DNA of 64,000 nucleotides. It comes from Streptococcus sp. Marseille-Q0941. GTDB taxonomy: Bacteria > Bacillota > Bacilli > Lactobacillales > Streptococcaceae. A model generated the notes under the pieces. It was not told the DNA's origin and did not search any database. It saw nothing but the letters and a program-made list of their open reading frames with translations. The stretch spans positions 1 through 64,000 of the forward strand of contig NZ_CALSFO010000005.1 in the NCBI RefSeq assembly GCF_943736975.1, read 5' to 3'. Of the stretch, positions 15,702 through 24,007 are shown one piece after another; positions within the stretch are counted from its first letter, which is position 1, and every line of letters starts with the position of its first letter. The translations under genes and the position numbers were made by a program.

Positions 15702-16514
15702 ATGACTAAAAAAATGATTGCCGTCGATTTGGACGGAACCTTGCTCAACTCTGAAAGCAAACTTTCTGACTTTACTATTGAAACGATTAAGAAAATCTCT
15801 AAAAAAGGCCACCAAGTCGTTATTGCAACTGGTCGCCCTTACCGTATGGCCAAAGAGTTTTATGACCAACTTGAACTTGAAACCCCTATGATCAACTTCA
15901 ACGGCTCCCTCACTCATCTACCTGGTAAGGCTTGGAAACATGAAAAGTGTCTTACTGTGGATAAAAAATACCTCTTGGACATCGTGAAACGAAAAGAGGA
16001 GATTGAGGCAGATTTTATCGCAGGTGAATACCGTAAAAAGTTTTACATTACGACTCCGGACAAAGAAATTGCTGATCCTAAATTGTTTGGTGTTGAAAAC
16101 TTTGGCCCTGAAAATCAATTCAACTCTAACTTAGTGACCAAGGATCCTAACTGTATTTTATTGCAGACTCGAGCGAGCGACAAGTATGCACTGGCGGAAG
16201 AGATGAACAGTTTCTACAAGCACCAACTCAATATTAATACTTGGGGTGGCCCTTTGAACATTCTCGAATGCACTCCCAAAGGAGTTCATAAGGCCTTTGC
16301 CCTTGAATATCTTCTCAATGTCATGAATATAGACAAACAGAATTTGATTGCCTTTGGTGACGAACACAATGACCAAGAAATGCTTTCTTTTGCAGGTAAA
16401 GGATATGCCATGAAGAATGCTAATCCCGCTCTACTTCCTTTTGCTGATGAACAGTTGCCACTAACCAACGAAGAAGACGGAGTTGCTCACTTTTTACAAG
16501 AACGATTCCTTTAA
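15702..16514 (+). CDS. Cof-type HAD-IIB hydrolase (sugar or nucleotide phosphatase)
   Basis: 270 residues. HAD motif I is IAVDLDGTLLNSE (~6-18), motif II IATGRP (~45), motif III around the C-terminal Lys, and motif IV IAFGDEHNDQEML (~214-226). The large C2B cap lies between. The conserved GDxxND is GDEHND here. Cof-type enzymes dephosphorylate sugar phosphates, FMN, PLP or pyrimidine intermediates; the substrate cannot be read from sequence. Single gene with its own promoter. Confidence 0.92.
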   Translation: MTKKMIAVDLDGTLLNSESKLSDFTIETIKKISKKGHQVVIATGRPYRMAKEFYDQLELETPMINFNGSLTHLPGKAWKHEKCLTVDKKYLLDIVKRKEEIEADFIAGEYRKKFYITTPDKEIADPKLFGVENFGPENQFNSNLVTKDPNCILLQTRASDKYALAEEMNSFYKHQLNINTWGGPLNILECTPKGVHKAFALEYLLNVMNIDKQNLIAFGDEHNDQEMLSFAGKGYAMKNANPALLPFADEQLPLTNEEDGVAHFLQERFL

Positions 16515-16591
16515 TTCTATCCGCTCCATACTTTTTTGGTAGAAAACAGCTACCTTAACAGTATGGTTTTTTATACCCAAAATTTATAAAA

Positions 16592-16628
16592 AAGGATTTG
16601 AATCTATTTTAAATAGATTCAAATCCTT
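16592..16628 (-). terminator. Strong terminator of the small lipoprotein gene
   Basis: AAGGATTTGAATCTAT and ATAGATTCAAATCCTT form a perfect 16-bp stem with a 5-base loop. On the minus strand it is followed by TTTTTT. It may also serve the HAD gene from the other side. Confidence 0.9.
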
Positions 16629-16639
16629 ACAAAAGTTGT

Positions 16640-17065
16640 CTATTTTTTTAGAACGATACGATCAGAGACTTCACGATCCATGTCATCGATAATAATCTGG
16701 TTCTCTTCTGCCACATAAATCTTAATGTCATCTCCAATAAAGACTCTCTGACTTTCTGGTTCGAAGGTTACCTTTTTAATTTCCTGATCGCCATCAGGCT
16801 CTACTTCCGTCCATGTTCCAGTATTGCCAGTAACTACGAGAGTAATACTATCTCCATCGTCTTGCCCTTTATAGGTCCCATCAATATTCGTTACTGAACT
16901 AGCCGTCGAACTAGAAACAGTCGTTTCTGATTGCTGACTAGTTGTTACTCCCTTACTGGTGCTTGCTTGAGTTGAAGGAGCTGCCTGTTCTTTTGGCGAA
17001 CATGCAACTAAGAGACTAAGACTTGCCAAAGAAGCAAGAGAAAGTGTGAATTTTTTTAGTGACAT
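16640..17065 (-). CDS. Small secreted lipoprotein, function unknown
   Basis: 141 residues. Signal peptide with lipobox LLVAC (Cys ~22), then a Ser/Thr/Gln-rich linker (~25-60), then an ~80-residue C-terminal domain containing IDGTYKGQDDGDSITLVVTG, which has a lipocalin-like small beta-barrel flavour. It should be lipid-anchored on the outer face of the membrane. The second ATG at 17065 has the better GGAG spacing. It has its own strong promoter inside the end of folC. Confidence 0.85.
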   Translation of the reverse strand: MSLKKFTLSLASLASLSLLVACSPKEQAAPSTQASTSKGVTTSQQSETTVSSSTASSVTNIDGTYKGQDDGDSITLVVTGNTGTWTEVEPDGDQEIKKVTFEPESQRVFIGDDIKIYVAEENQIIIDDMDREVSDRIVLKK

Positions 17066-17126
17066 CATGTCTCCTTTCTTTTAGTGGTTTAAAGTCAGAA
17101 TAAGCCTGCTGAGCCACCACACCTCT

Positions 17127-17155
17127 ACTATAACAATTAAAGATAGGAGAGTCAA
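17127..17155 (-). promoter_or_regulatory. Promoter of the small lipoprotein gene
   Basis: Minus strand: TTGACT (17150-17155), 17 bp, TATAGT (17127-17132) with extended TGT. The -35 overlaps the folC stop codon. Confidence 0.75.
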
Positions 17156-18402
17156 TCAAATGAATCTGAAGCCATCAGATAGGCACGAACCTCAGATATA
17201 AAATAGAGGGAACCTGTCACAAATAGCAAGTCTTGCTCTCCTGCAGAAGCTTCAAAGTGATCTATAAAATCCCGATAAGAAGCAATGCTTGTATAACCTT
17301 TCAAGTCTTGCTCCTCCAAGGAACCTTGATAATCAAAACTCGTAACATAGAGAGTTGCATTAGGCAAATGCTCAGTTAAGTATATCAACATGCCGCCATA
17401 ATCTTTTCTCTTCAGGGCACCAAAAAGAATTTGAGCTTGATAACCTTGCTGGTTTTTTTCTTGAATAAACTCAACCAAACGCTCTAGAGCTGGTAAATTA
17501 TGAGCGCCATCCAAATAGACGTGATCAGTAATTGCTTCAAGACGCCCAGCCCATCTGGTAGTTCGTAAAGCAGTTCGAATCGCTTCTTGGTCAACATTCT
17601 CATCTCTTTGTGCCATAAACAATAGAAAAGCTTGCAAGGCAAGAGCTGCATTTTCCTCCTGATAGGCTCCTTCCAATCCCAGTTTTAGTGGGTGCAAGTC
17701 CGCTAGAGAGGAAGAAAAACGTCCATTTTTGAAAGAAAAGTCTTGGTCAGCTTGGTAGAGAGTTACTCTCAAATCTTCTGCAACCTTTTGACAAACCATC
17801 TGTGCTTCAGGAGCTAGATTTGCAATAACAGCCGACTTACCTGACTTAAAAATTCCTGCTTTCTGCCCAGCAATTTCTGCTAAACTATTACCTAAGGTCT
17901 CCTGATGATCGAGTCCGATTGATGTAATGACTGCAATCTCCCCTGTCACCACATTAGTAGTATCAAGAAGTCCACCTATCCCAACTTCAAGCAAGACCAA
18001 ATCTACTCCTTGCTCTTTAAAATAGAGTAGTGCAATTAAGGTCAGCAACTCAAAAAAAGATAGCTGATCGTGAGTTTCTAGAAGTCTTTGCTCCATTGCT
18101 TTGACTTGATCTGCTAAACGGATAAAATCTGCGTCCGATATAGGTTCTCCATTAATACAGATGCGATCATGGATACTGATAATGTGGGGTGAAGTAAAGG
18201 TCCCGACCTTTTTGCCATGTGAAACAAAGAGTTCCCTCATAAAAGCAATGGTCGACCCCTTGCCATTTGTCCCTGTCACATGAATAATTGGATAGGTTTG
18301 CTCAGGATTCCCTAGCAAATCTACTGCTCTTTGCATCCGTCCCAAGCCTGATCTAAAATTCAAGCCAATCCGACTATGAAGCCATTTTTCTACTTCCAAC
18401 AT
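17152..18402 (-). CDS. folC: Bifunctional dihydrofolate/folylpolyglutamate synthase
   Basis: 416 residues of the Mur-ligase-like FolC family. P-loop VTGTNGKGST (~42-51), the omega-loop region HIISIHDRICING, ITSIGLDHQETLG (~170-182) and DGAHNLPALE (~298-307) are all present. It adds glutamate to dihydropteroate and folates in the cytosol. AAGGAG precedes the start. It is separated from the upstream DUF1292 gene by a 460-bp hairpin-rich spacer. This copy stands alone rather than in a folate operon. Confidence 0.95.
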   Translation of the reverse strand: MLEVEKWLHSRIGLNFRSGLGRMQRAVDLLGNPEQTYPIIHVTGTNGKGSTIAFMRELFVSHGKKVGTFTSPHIISIHDRICINGEPISDADFIRLADQVKAMEQRLLETHDQLSFFELLTLIALLYFKEQGVDLVLLEVGIGGLLDTTNVVTGEIAVITSIGLDHQETLGNSLAEIAGQKAGIFKSGKSAVIANLAPEAQMVCQKVAEDLRVTLYQADQDFSFKNGRFSSSLADLHPLKLGLEGAYQEENAALALQAFLLFMAQRDENVDQEAIRTALRTTRWAGRLEAITDHVYLDGAHNLPALERLVEFIQEKNQQGYQAQILFGALKRKDYGGMLIYLTEHLPNATLYVTSFDYQGSLEEQDLKGYTSIASYRDFIDHFEASAGEQDLLFVTGSLYFISEVRAYLMASDSFD

Positions 18403-18689
18403 GCTTATCTCCTTAACAAAAAGGCGGTGGGACAGAAATCGATTGACGAAGTCTCGATTTCGTAGTCCCAGCTCCGCGAGGCTTCAACAATTCATTTGAT
18501 TGTTGAAGGTTGCGGATAGAAAAAATGAAATTTTTTACCAAAAAACTTTTTGGAGTCTAAAAGACGAACAAAAAGTTCTATCAGCTACCGCGTCAAAATT
18601 TGATAGCTAATAAAAAGCGAGGCCGGGATTTTTATCCCAACCTCTTACCTAATTAGCTAGTTCCTAGCTAAATTTTATTTATATTGGGA
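18403..18689. other. Hairpin-rich intergenic spacer upstream of folC
   Basis: No ORF of note. Three clear hairpins are present: GGGAC-A-GAAATCGA with its partner (18428-18470), CTTCAACAAT / ATTGTTGAAG with a 7-base loop (18482-18508), and GAGG-CC-GGGAT / ATCCC-AA-CCTC (18619-18644). The last is terminator-like. The rest is A/T rich. It may be a remnant of a repeated element. Confidence 0.6.
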
Positions 18690-18866
18690 ACAAAAAACGT
18701 CCCCCGGACATTCCTGCTTTTTCTTATTTCTAGAAGCAGGGGTAAAAATGTTCACTGAATATTCCAGCCCTCTCTTATTTTAAGGAACTGGGCTAAAAAC
18801 ATCTCCCGAACTTACTGACGGTTTTTATTTTTTGCGTCAGGCTAAAAACGTCCACTGGACGTTTTT
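18690..18866. repeat. Four degenerate ~51-bp tandem units, each a hairpin
   Basis: Units begin near 18690, 18742, 18793 and 18842 (spacing 52, 51, 49). Each starts with a form of AAAAACGTCCACTGGAC and continues into a stem: CCTGCTT/AAGCAGG (18713-18740), a weak CCAG/CTGG (18764-18791), CTGACG/CGTCAG (18815-18840). The last unit is the terminator of the DUF1292 operon. The copies are diverged, suggesting an old tandem expansion of a terminator. Confidence 0.7.
18844..18866 (-). terminator. Terminator of the ireB-ruvX-DUF1292 operon
   Basis: AAAAACGTCC, ACT, GGACGTTTTT: a perfect 10-bp stem that overlaps the DUF1292 stop codon and ends in a U-run. Confidence 0.85.
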
Positions 18867-19170
18867 ACTCCTCCATAAAGCTGTTGAAGACTTCTTCAAT
18901 CATGTTCCATTCGTCGTCAGAGTCTTCAGGGATTGGCTGCAATTCACCTTCTGTCCCGTCTTCGTTTTCAGTGTATGAGTAAGCTTGGATTTCCACTTGT
19001 CCATCTTCGTCTTCCTCAGCATTAACTGGTACTAAAAGAACATAGTTTTTACCAAATTCTTCTTTTCCGTCAATAGTCAAAAGAATTTCAAACAAAGTTT
19101 CATTCCCTTGTTCATCTACAAGTGTAATAAGTTCACGTTCTTCGTGGTCATGGTTGTGATCGTGTGACAT
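18865..19170 (-). CDS. DUF1292 family protein (YrzB type)
   Basis: 101 residues, strongly acidic. It opens [20 protein letters not shown] with a His/Asp cluster, then [25 protein letters not shown] and a C-terminal run of Glu/Asp. This matches DUF1292, a small soluble family of unknown function conserved next to ruvX and ireB in Firmicutes. The His-rich N-terminus could bind metal; this is inference. It follows ruvX by 15 bp with GAGGAG before the start. Confidence 0.92.
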   Translation of the reverse strand: MSHDHNHDHEERELITLVDEQGNETLFEILLTIDGKEEFGKNYVLLVPVNAEEDEDGQVEIQAYSYTENEDGTEGELQPIPEDSDDEWNMIEEVFNSFMEE

Positions 19171-19185
19171 AGTTTCTCCTCTGTC

Positions 19186-19605
19186 TTAAAATTTTCTATC
19201 TAAATAATTTTGCAAAATCAACTGAGCCGCTAATTTATCAATAACTTTTTTACGCTTATTGCGACTAACGTCTGCTTGCTCAATCAACATGCGCTCTGCA
19301 GCAACTGTGGTCAGGCGTTCGTCCTGATACTCTACTGGCAATCCAAAGAGCTCCTCAAGTTTCGCCCCATATGCTTGACTGGCTTCTACTCGCGGTCCAC
19401 TGGTATTGTTCATGTTTTTAGGTAAACCGACAACAAAACGCTCCACCTTATAGGTATCAACCAATTCCTTAAGTCGTTCAAAACCGAACTCCCCTTGATC
19501 TTCATTGATTTGGATAATTTCGAGCCCTTGTGCTGTAAAACCAAGCGGATCGCTAATTGCTACTCCTACTGTTTTGGAACCAACGTCCAATCCCATAATT
19601 CTCAT
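19186..19605 (-). CDS. ruvX: RuvX/YqgF Holliday-junction resolvase-like / pre-16S rRNA nuclease
   Basis: 139 residues, full length. RNase H-like fold with [19 protein letters not shown] (~5-23), [16 protein letters not shown] (~57-72) and [13 protein letters not shown] (~95-107), where conserved Asp/Glu residues form the metal site. In E. coli the family processes the 5' end of 16S rRNA. It starts three bases after ireB ends, so it is in the same operon. Confidence 0.95.
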   Translation of the reverse strand: MRIMGLDVGSKTVGVAISDPLGFTAQGLEIIQINEDQGEFGFERLKELVDTYKVERFVVGLPKNMNNTSGPRVEASQAYGAKLEELFGLPVEYQDERLTTVAAERMLIEQADVSRNKRKKVIDKLAAQLILQNYLDRKF

Positions 19606-19608
19606 AGA

Positions 19609-19875
19609 TTATAGATCGACTCCTTGTCCTTTAAGGTAGTAGCGGACCAATTCTTCAACGATTTCATCTCGCTCATACTTACGGATTTGATTTCTTGCGT
19701 TATTGTAACGAGGAACGTAAGCTGGGTCTCCACTGAGAACATAGCCCACAATTTGATTAATAGGGTTATACCCCTTCTCGTTCAAGGAAGCATAGACTTC
19801 AGTCAATGTTTCGCTGATTTCTTTTTTATTGGAATCGTCCAATTTAAAACGTACGGTTTCTTCAGTAAATCCCAT
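19609..19875 (-). CDS. ireB: IreB-family regulatory protein (DUF965/UPF0297)
   Basis: 88 residues. [20 protein letters not shown], then [20 protein letters not shown] and [24 protein letters not shown] are characteristic of IreB. In Enterococcus IreB is phosphorylated by the PASTA kinase IreK and tunes cephalosporin resistance; the streptococcal kinase would be StkP. The start at 19875 has GAGGGTG; an earlier in-frame start (19917) would overlap the -10. First gene of the operon. Confidence 0.95.
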   Translation of the reverse strand: MGFTEETVRFKLDDSNKKEISETLTEVYASLNEKGYNPINQIVGYVLSGDPAYVPRYNNARNQIRKYERDEIVEELVRYYLKGQGVDL

Positions 19876-19905
19876 TCTAACACCCTCTTTCCTTAGAATA
19901 GTACT

Positions 19906-19934
19906 ATTATAGCACATTCAAAGCCGTTCTACAA
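19906..19934 (-). promoter_or_regulatory. Promoter of ireB-ruvX-DUF1292
   Basis: Minus strand: TTGTAG (19929-19934), 17 bp, TATAAT (19906-19911) with extended TGC. The leader is about 25 bases. Confidence 0.75.
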
Positions 19935-19972
19935 ATGACACAGTCTGATTTCGCTGATTTTCTGTGACTTCC

Positions 19973-20551
19973 CTACTGGACGGTCGCGCCACTTGCAACT
20001 CGACTTTCAATATATTCTTCTGGTTCGTTTTTTAGTAGATTTTCTAATCCGACATTTTTTAAATATTCGCTTTCGCTTGCCTTTTTAACATCTAGAACCT
20101 GAAAATCATAACTTGTTTTTGTTTCAATCTCAGTCTCACTTAAAAGATTGGTTTCAAGACTAAATCCAGGAATTTTTCGTGCTTCTTGGACTGATTCATC
20201 CTTGTCTTCCCCTTCTTTCAAGGCCTTCTTTGCTTCCTCTAACCCATGTTCTGCAATAAAGTTTTTGAGGTCTTCTGAAACTTGTCTTTTTTGCTGGATG
20301 GTTAATGTCAAAAACTGTTTACCCTTATAAGTGATGGTTTGGGTTTGTTGAACTCCATTTTCATCAAGGGGTAGAACCAGTGTTTTCGTCACTACTGTAT
20401 TGTTATTCGCATTCTCTAAAATCGGCAAAATTGATTGTAGAGCTTCTGTTGTTGTATCTTTAGAAGGTTCCGCAGATTCTTTTTTTTGTCCACAACCAGC
20501 CAGTAAAAACAGGAGTGCCAATGAACCTATAATGATCTTCTTCATTTTCAT
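19973..20551 (-). CDS. Lipoprotein (DUF1307/YehR-like)
   Basis: 192 residues with signal peptide and lipobox LLAGC (Cys ~20), then a soluble domain with VLPLDENGVQQTQTITYKGK and LEEAKKALKEGEDKDESVQEA. The layout resembles YehR/DUF1307 lipoproteins of unknown function; the assignment is tentative. It should be anchored on the outer membrane face. Start at 20551 (AAGGAA). It lies just downstream of spx and upstream of ireB, possibly sharing read-through from spx. Confidence 0.8.
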   Translation of the reverse strand: MKMKKIIIGSLALLFLLAGCGQKKESAEPSKDTTTEALQSILPILENANNNTVVTKTLVLPLDENGVQQTQTITYKGKQFLTLTIQQKRQVSEDLKNFIAEHGLEEAKKALKEGEDKDESVQEARKIPGFSLETNLLSETEIETKTSYDFQVLDVKKASESEYLKNVGLENLLKNEPEEYIESRVASGATVQ

Positions 20552-20575
20552 ATTTTCCTTATTTATGTATCAAAT

Positions 20576-20600
20576 AAGGCCAGGAGTCACTCCCAGCCTT
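20576..20600 (-). terminator. Probable terminator of spx
   Basis: Minus strand AAGGC-TGGGAGT / ACTCCTGG-CCTT, imperfect, with only a short U-poor tail. It may terminate partially. Confidence 0.5.
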
Positions 20601-20606
20601 CATGTT

Positions 20607-21005
20607 TTATAGTGCAGCACGTAAACGTGCTTCAGCGTTCTCTACATTACGGACAGAGCGTGGCAAGAAGGCACGAATGTCATCTTCTTTATAGCCAACC
20701 TGCAAACGTTTCTCGTCAACAAGGATTGGACTTTTTAGGATACGTGGTGTCTCCATGATTAAGTCAAGTACTTCATTGACACTCAAATCTTCGATATCAA
20801 CTCCAAGAGCTTTAGCGTAGCGATTCTTTGATGATACAATACTCGCAATTCCATTGTCTGTTTTTGTTAGAATATCTAATAATTCTTCTCTAGAAATCCC
20901 CTCTTTACCGAGGTTTTGTTCTTTATAACTTAACTGGTGGGCATTTAGCCAGGTCTTAGCTTTTTTACAGCTAGTACAACTTGAGACTGTATAAATTTTG
21001 ATCAT
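20607..21005 (-). CDS. spx: Spx/ArsC-family redox regulator of RNA polymerase
   Basis: 132 residues, the length of Spx. MIKIYTVSSCTSCKKAKTWL has the CxxC redox switch at Cys10/Cys13. RNRYAKALG-type and PRILKSPILVDEKRLQVGY regions match Spx, not arsenate reductase. Spx binds the RNA polymerase alpha C-terminal domain and redirects transcription under thiol stress. Streptococci carry two paralogues (spxA1, spxA2); which one this is cannot be settled here. Extended -10 at 21047-21052. Confidence 0.93.
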   Translation of the reverse strand: MIKIYTVSSCTSCKKAKTWLNAHQLSYKEQNLGKEGISREELLDILTKTDNGIASIVSSKNRYAKALGVDIEDLSVNEVLDLIMETPRILKSPILVDEKRLQVGYKEDDIRAFLPRSVRNVENAEARLRAAL

Positions 21006-21046
21006 GTACCTACCCCTTTCGCTACATGTTACTATCAGTTTATTCT

Positions 21047-21052
21047 ATTATA
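21047..21052 (-). promoter_or_regulatory. Extended -10 of spx
   Basis: Minus strand TATGGTATAAT, 41 bases upstream of the start codon. Confidence 0.65.
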
Positions 21053-21140
21053 CCATAAAAAACATCCGACTTGCGACCTATTTTTAAAAATATTTAACTT
21101 TTTCCCCAGTTTTCTATCTTTTTTCTTGACAAAAACCGAA

Positions 21141-23801
21141 CTATAACCATTCTTTATACTTCTTAATGTAAAAATTCTTAATAAGGGTGACACTAAACAT
21201 GTACAAGAAAATAATACAGATTAAGAATAAGAAGTAAGGCAGTCCCAATGGAGCTAAACGAAGGATATGTACTAGCGGTCCATAAGGTAGACTAGTTACA
21301 AAAAAAGCAGCAACTAAAGTCATCAAAATCACGAGCCAAGCTGGTCTGCTCTGTACAAAAGGAACTTTTGCTGTACGAAGCATATGGATAACCATGGTTT
21401 GAGACCACATCGATTCGATGAACCATCCTGTTTGGAAGAAGATAATAAACTGAAGGGCTGATTCAGACCCATGAACATAACCATGTCCTGTCACCAATGG
21501 AACAATGACAAAGTAGAGGAAGATAAAGGTCAAAATATCAAAGACAGATGAAATTGGACCCATCCAAACCATAAATCGGGTAATGGATTTCGCTTCCCAT
21601 GTATGGGGTTGTTTTAGGAAGTCTTGATCCACATTATCAAACGGCAAAGCCACACAGGATAAATCATAAACTAAGTTTAGGACAATTAGATGAACAGGAG
21701 ACATTGGTAGAAATGGCAGGAAGATACTTGCAACCAAAAGGGAGAAGATATTCCCAAAGTTTGAACCAACTGTCATCTTAATGTACTTGGTCATGTTGGC
21801 GTAGACCTTACGACCCTCAACAATACCCGTTTCAAGAACCATGAGATCCTTATCTAGCAAAATAACATCCGCTGTTTCCTTGGCAATATCGACTGCAGTA
21901 TCAACAGAAATACCCACATCTGCAACCTTCATGGAAGGAGCATCATTGATACCATCTCCCATATATCCGACACCATGTCCATTATTTTTTAATTGTAAAA
22001 TAATGCGAGCCTTTTGATCAGGAGATAATTTTGCAAATACCGTTACTTTTTCTACAGCTTCTGCCAACTGCTCATCTGACATCTGATCGATATCAGCCCC
22101 CAGGAGAATTTCCTCAACATCTAGGCCTACTTTTTCACAGATGGCTTGTGTTACTTTTTCATTATCCCCCGTCAAAATTTTGGTCTTAACACCATGTTCG
22201 AGTAAAGCCTTGATTGCAGGTGCTGCTGAAGGCTTTGGTGGGTCCAAGAAGGCAAGATAACCGGTCAGGATCATATCACTTTCATCAGTCACTGCATAGG
22301 CATAATCTTCTCGTAGACCTGATTTGTAGCCAACACCTAATACACGCAAACCTTGACGGTTTAGTTGAGCAACTTCTGCCAACACTTCTTGGCGAATGTC
22401 TTCGGTTAGGGGAATGATTTCTCCACGATATTCCACATATGTCGAAATGGTCAACATTTCTTCCAAAGCACCTTTGGTAACCATACTAACGGTACCTTCA
22501 TCATCTTTTACAATGACGCTCATCCGTCTACGTTCAAAGTCAAAAGGAAGTTCGTCGATTTTTTGGAAATTGGTATCTAGATTTTGTAGAATAGGATACT
22601 CTTTGGCTTCTTTTTCAGTTCTACTGATAATGGCACGGTCCATCAAGTTTTTCAAACCTGTTTGGAAATGTGAATTTAGATAAGCTCTTCTTAAGACAGC
22701 CATATCCAAATCTCCATGGATATCCAAAGGATATTCCAACACAATTTCGTCCTGAGTTAAAGTCCCTGTTTTATCCGTACAAAGGATATCGATTGCTCCT
22801 AAGTCTTGGATAGCATTGAGTTTTTTGATGACGACCTTTTCCTTAGCCATGATAATGGAACCTTTGGCCAAGCTGGCTGTGATAATCATTGGAAGCATTT
22901 CGGGTGTCAGTCCAACACCAACGCTCAAGGCAAATACTCCAGCCTCTAGCCAGTCTCCATCGGTCAATCCATTTGCGAAAAACACAATTGGAACCATGAC
23001 AAGCATCAGGCGAATCAAGAGCCAAGAAATACTGTTCATCTCACGCTCGAAAGAAGTGGGTTCATCATAGGTGTTGAGAGTCTGCTCAATGGCTCCCATC
23101 ATAGTGTCATCACCAACCGCTAGAACCATAGCTGTCGCACTTCCTGAGATAACGTTTGTCCCCATGAATGCCAAAGATTCTGCTTCTAAAAGACTCTCTA
23201 CATTTTGACGGGGCGCTTTATTTAAAGCAAGCTTTTCGACTGCATCACTTTCTCCTGTCAAACCTGACTGTTGAACGAAAAAATCGCGTGATTCAAATAA
23301 GATGACATCTGCTGGAATCATGTCTCCTGCACTTAATTTAACTAGGTCTCCCACAACCAACTCATCGATTGATAACTCTTGTTCAAGACCCTCACGAATG
23401 ACAGTTGCCGTATTGACAATCATTTTTGAAAGGTTGGTTGTTGCCTTATCACTTCGCAACTCTTGGACAAAACGGATACCTCCTGAAATCAAGACCAAGA
23501 CAACGATAATGATAGATGTCGTTGGATCCTCTTGATCAGGCTTGGCAAGCCAGACATTTGTAACGAGAGAAATGAAGGCAATCACAAGCAAAATAATTGT
23601 GAAAGGATTGATAATGGACTCATAAATCTTTTTAAAGATTGAATCCTCTTGACCCTTGGTGATGGTGTTTTCGCCATATAGGTCACGATTTGCCTCCACC
23701 TGCTCCTCAGTCAAGCCTGTTAGACTTGTCTTATAAAAAGATAGAGTTTCTTTTAAAGGTGTGTGAATAGCTGCTGCTAATCTTTCTTTTGTAGTTTTCA
23801 T
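21141..23801 (-). CDS. mgtA: Magnesium-importing P-type ATPase MgtA
   Basis: 886 residues, P3B type. Actuator TGES is in QQSGLTGESDAVEK (~175-188), the phosphorylation site in LCTDKTGTLTQDEIVLE (~340), the hinge in GDGINDAPSMKVADVG, plus about ten helices. FANGLTDGDWLEAGVFALSV and GLTPEMLPMIIT resemble MgtA/MgtB. It imports Mg2+ under limitation. It is preceded by a 400-base leader with promoter, M-box riboswitch, terminator hairpin, a 23-codon ORF and a stem-loop. AGGAG lies seven bases upstream of the start. Monocistronic. Confidence 0.94.
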   Translation of the reverse strand: MKTTKERLAAAIHTPLKETLSFYKTSLTGLTEEQVEANRDLYGENTITKGQEDSIFKKIYESIINPFTIILLVIAFISLVTNVWLAKPDQEDPTTSIIIVVLVLISGGIRFVQELRSDKATTNLSKMIVNTATVIREGLEQELSIDELVVGDLVKLSAGDMIPADVILFESRDFFVQQSGLTGESDAVEKLALNKAPRQNVESLLEAESLAFMGTNVISGSATAMVLAVGDDTMMGAIEQTLNTYDEPTSFEREMNSISWLLIRLMLVMVPIVFFANGLTDGDWLEAGVFALSVGVGLTPEMLPMIITASLAKGSIIMAKEKVVIKKLNAIQDLGAIDILCTDKTGTLTQDEIVLEYPLDIHGDLDMAVLRRAYLNSHFQTGLKNLMDRAIISRTEKEAKEYPILQNLDTNFQKIDELPFDFERRRMSVIVKDDEGTVSMVTKGALEEMLTISTYVEYRGEIIPLTEDIRQEVLAEVAQLNRQGLRVLGVGYKSGLREDYAYAVTDESDMILTGYLAFLDPPKPSAAPAIKALLEHGVKTKILTGDNEKVTQAICEKVGLDVEEILLGADIDQMSDEQLAEAVEKVTVFAKLSPDQKARIILQLKNNGHGVGYMGDGINDAPSMKVADVGISVDTAVDIAKETADVILLDKDLMVLETGIVEGRKVYANMTKYIKMTVGSNFGNIFSLLVASIFLPFLPMSPVHLIVLNLVYDLSCVALPFDNVDQDFLKQPHTWEAKSITRFMVWMGPISSVFDILTFIFLYFVIVPLVTGHGYVHGSESALQFIIFFQTGWFIESMWSQTMVIHMLRTAKVPFVQSRPAWLVILMTLVAAFFVTSLPYGPLVHILRLAPLGLPYFLFLICIIFLYMFSVTLIKNFYIKKYKEWL

Positions 23802-23833
23802 TGGTTTCTCCTATCTGTATGAATGATGTGTTT

Positions 23834-23897
23834 CATACACAGAGACCAATCACTTTATAAGGGCAGAACGACACAAATCAGCGATTGGCTGTGTATG
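23834..23897 (-). promoter_or_regulatory. Long stem-loop between the leader ORF and mgtA
   Basis: Arms 23883-23897 and 23834-23851 pair as CATACACAG/CTGTGTATG and CCAATC/GATTGG with a 3-base bulge, about 15 bp. The 5' arm lies inside the leader ORF (codons 10-15) and the loop holds its stop codon. The 3' arm ends about 20 bases before the mgtA ribosome site. A ribosome stalled or dropped in the ORF would change this fold. Confidence 0.7.
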
Positions 23898-23926
23898 TGC
23901 GGTTCTGGATGATCGTCAATTTGCAT
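23855..23926 (-). CDS. Candidate leader peptide upstream of mgtA (23 aa)
   Basis: A 23-codon ORF starts at 23926 with a strong Shine-Dalgarno (AAAGGAG, seven bases upstream) and stops with TAA at 23855. It begins MQIDDHPEPHIH, an Asp/Glu/Pro/His-rich N-terminus, and ends with hydrophobic VVLPL. It lies between the riboswitch terminator and mgtA. Enterobacterial mgtA is preceded by MgtL, a short proline-containing ORF whose translation senses low Mg2+ and proline, and Asp/Glu/Pro-rich nascent N-termini can destabilise ribosomes. The same role is inferred here; no homology to MgtL is claimed. Confidence 0.6.
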   Translation of the reverse strand: MQIDDHPEPHIHSQSLICVVLPL

Positions 23927-23961
23927 CGTTTTTCTCCTTTCTTTTTCTTAAAACAGCAGAA

Positions 23962-23987
23962 AATCCTACCATAAAAATGGCAGGATT
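23962..23987 (-). terminator. Riboswitch terminator hairpin in the mgtA leader
   Basis: Minus strand AATCCTGCCAT, TTTT, ATGGTAGGATT with one G-U/mismatch position, followed by a T-rich stretch. It lies directly after the M-box. Confidence 0.7.
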
Positions 23988-24007
23988 AAAAAACTAATTA
24001 TCTGTTT

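Noticed and set aside
20607..21005. Arsenate reductase (ArsC) for the spx gene
   Set aside because: The CTSC motif at 10-13 and length of 132 fit Spx, and there are no ars genes nearby.
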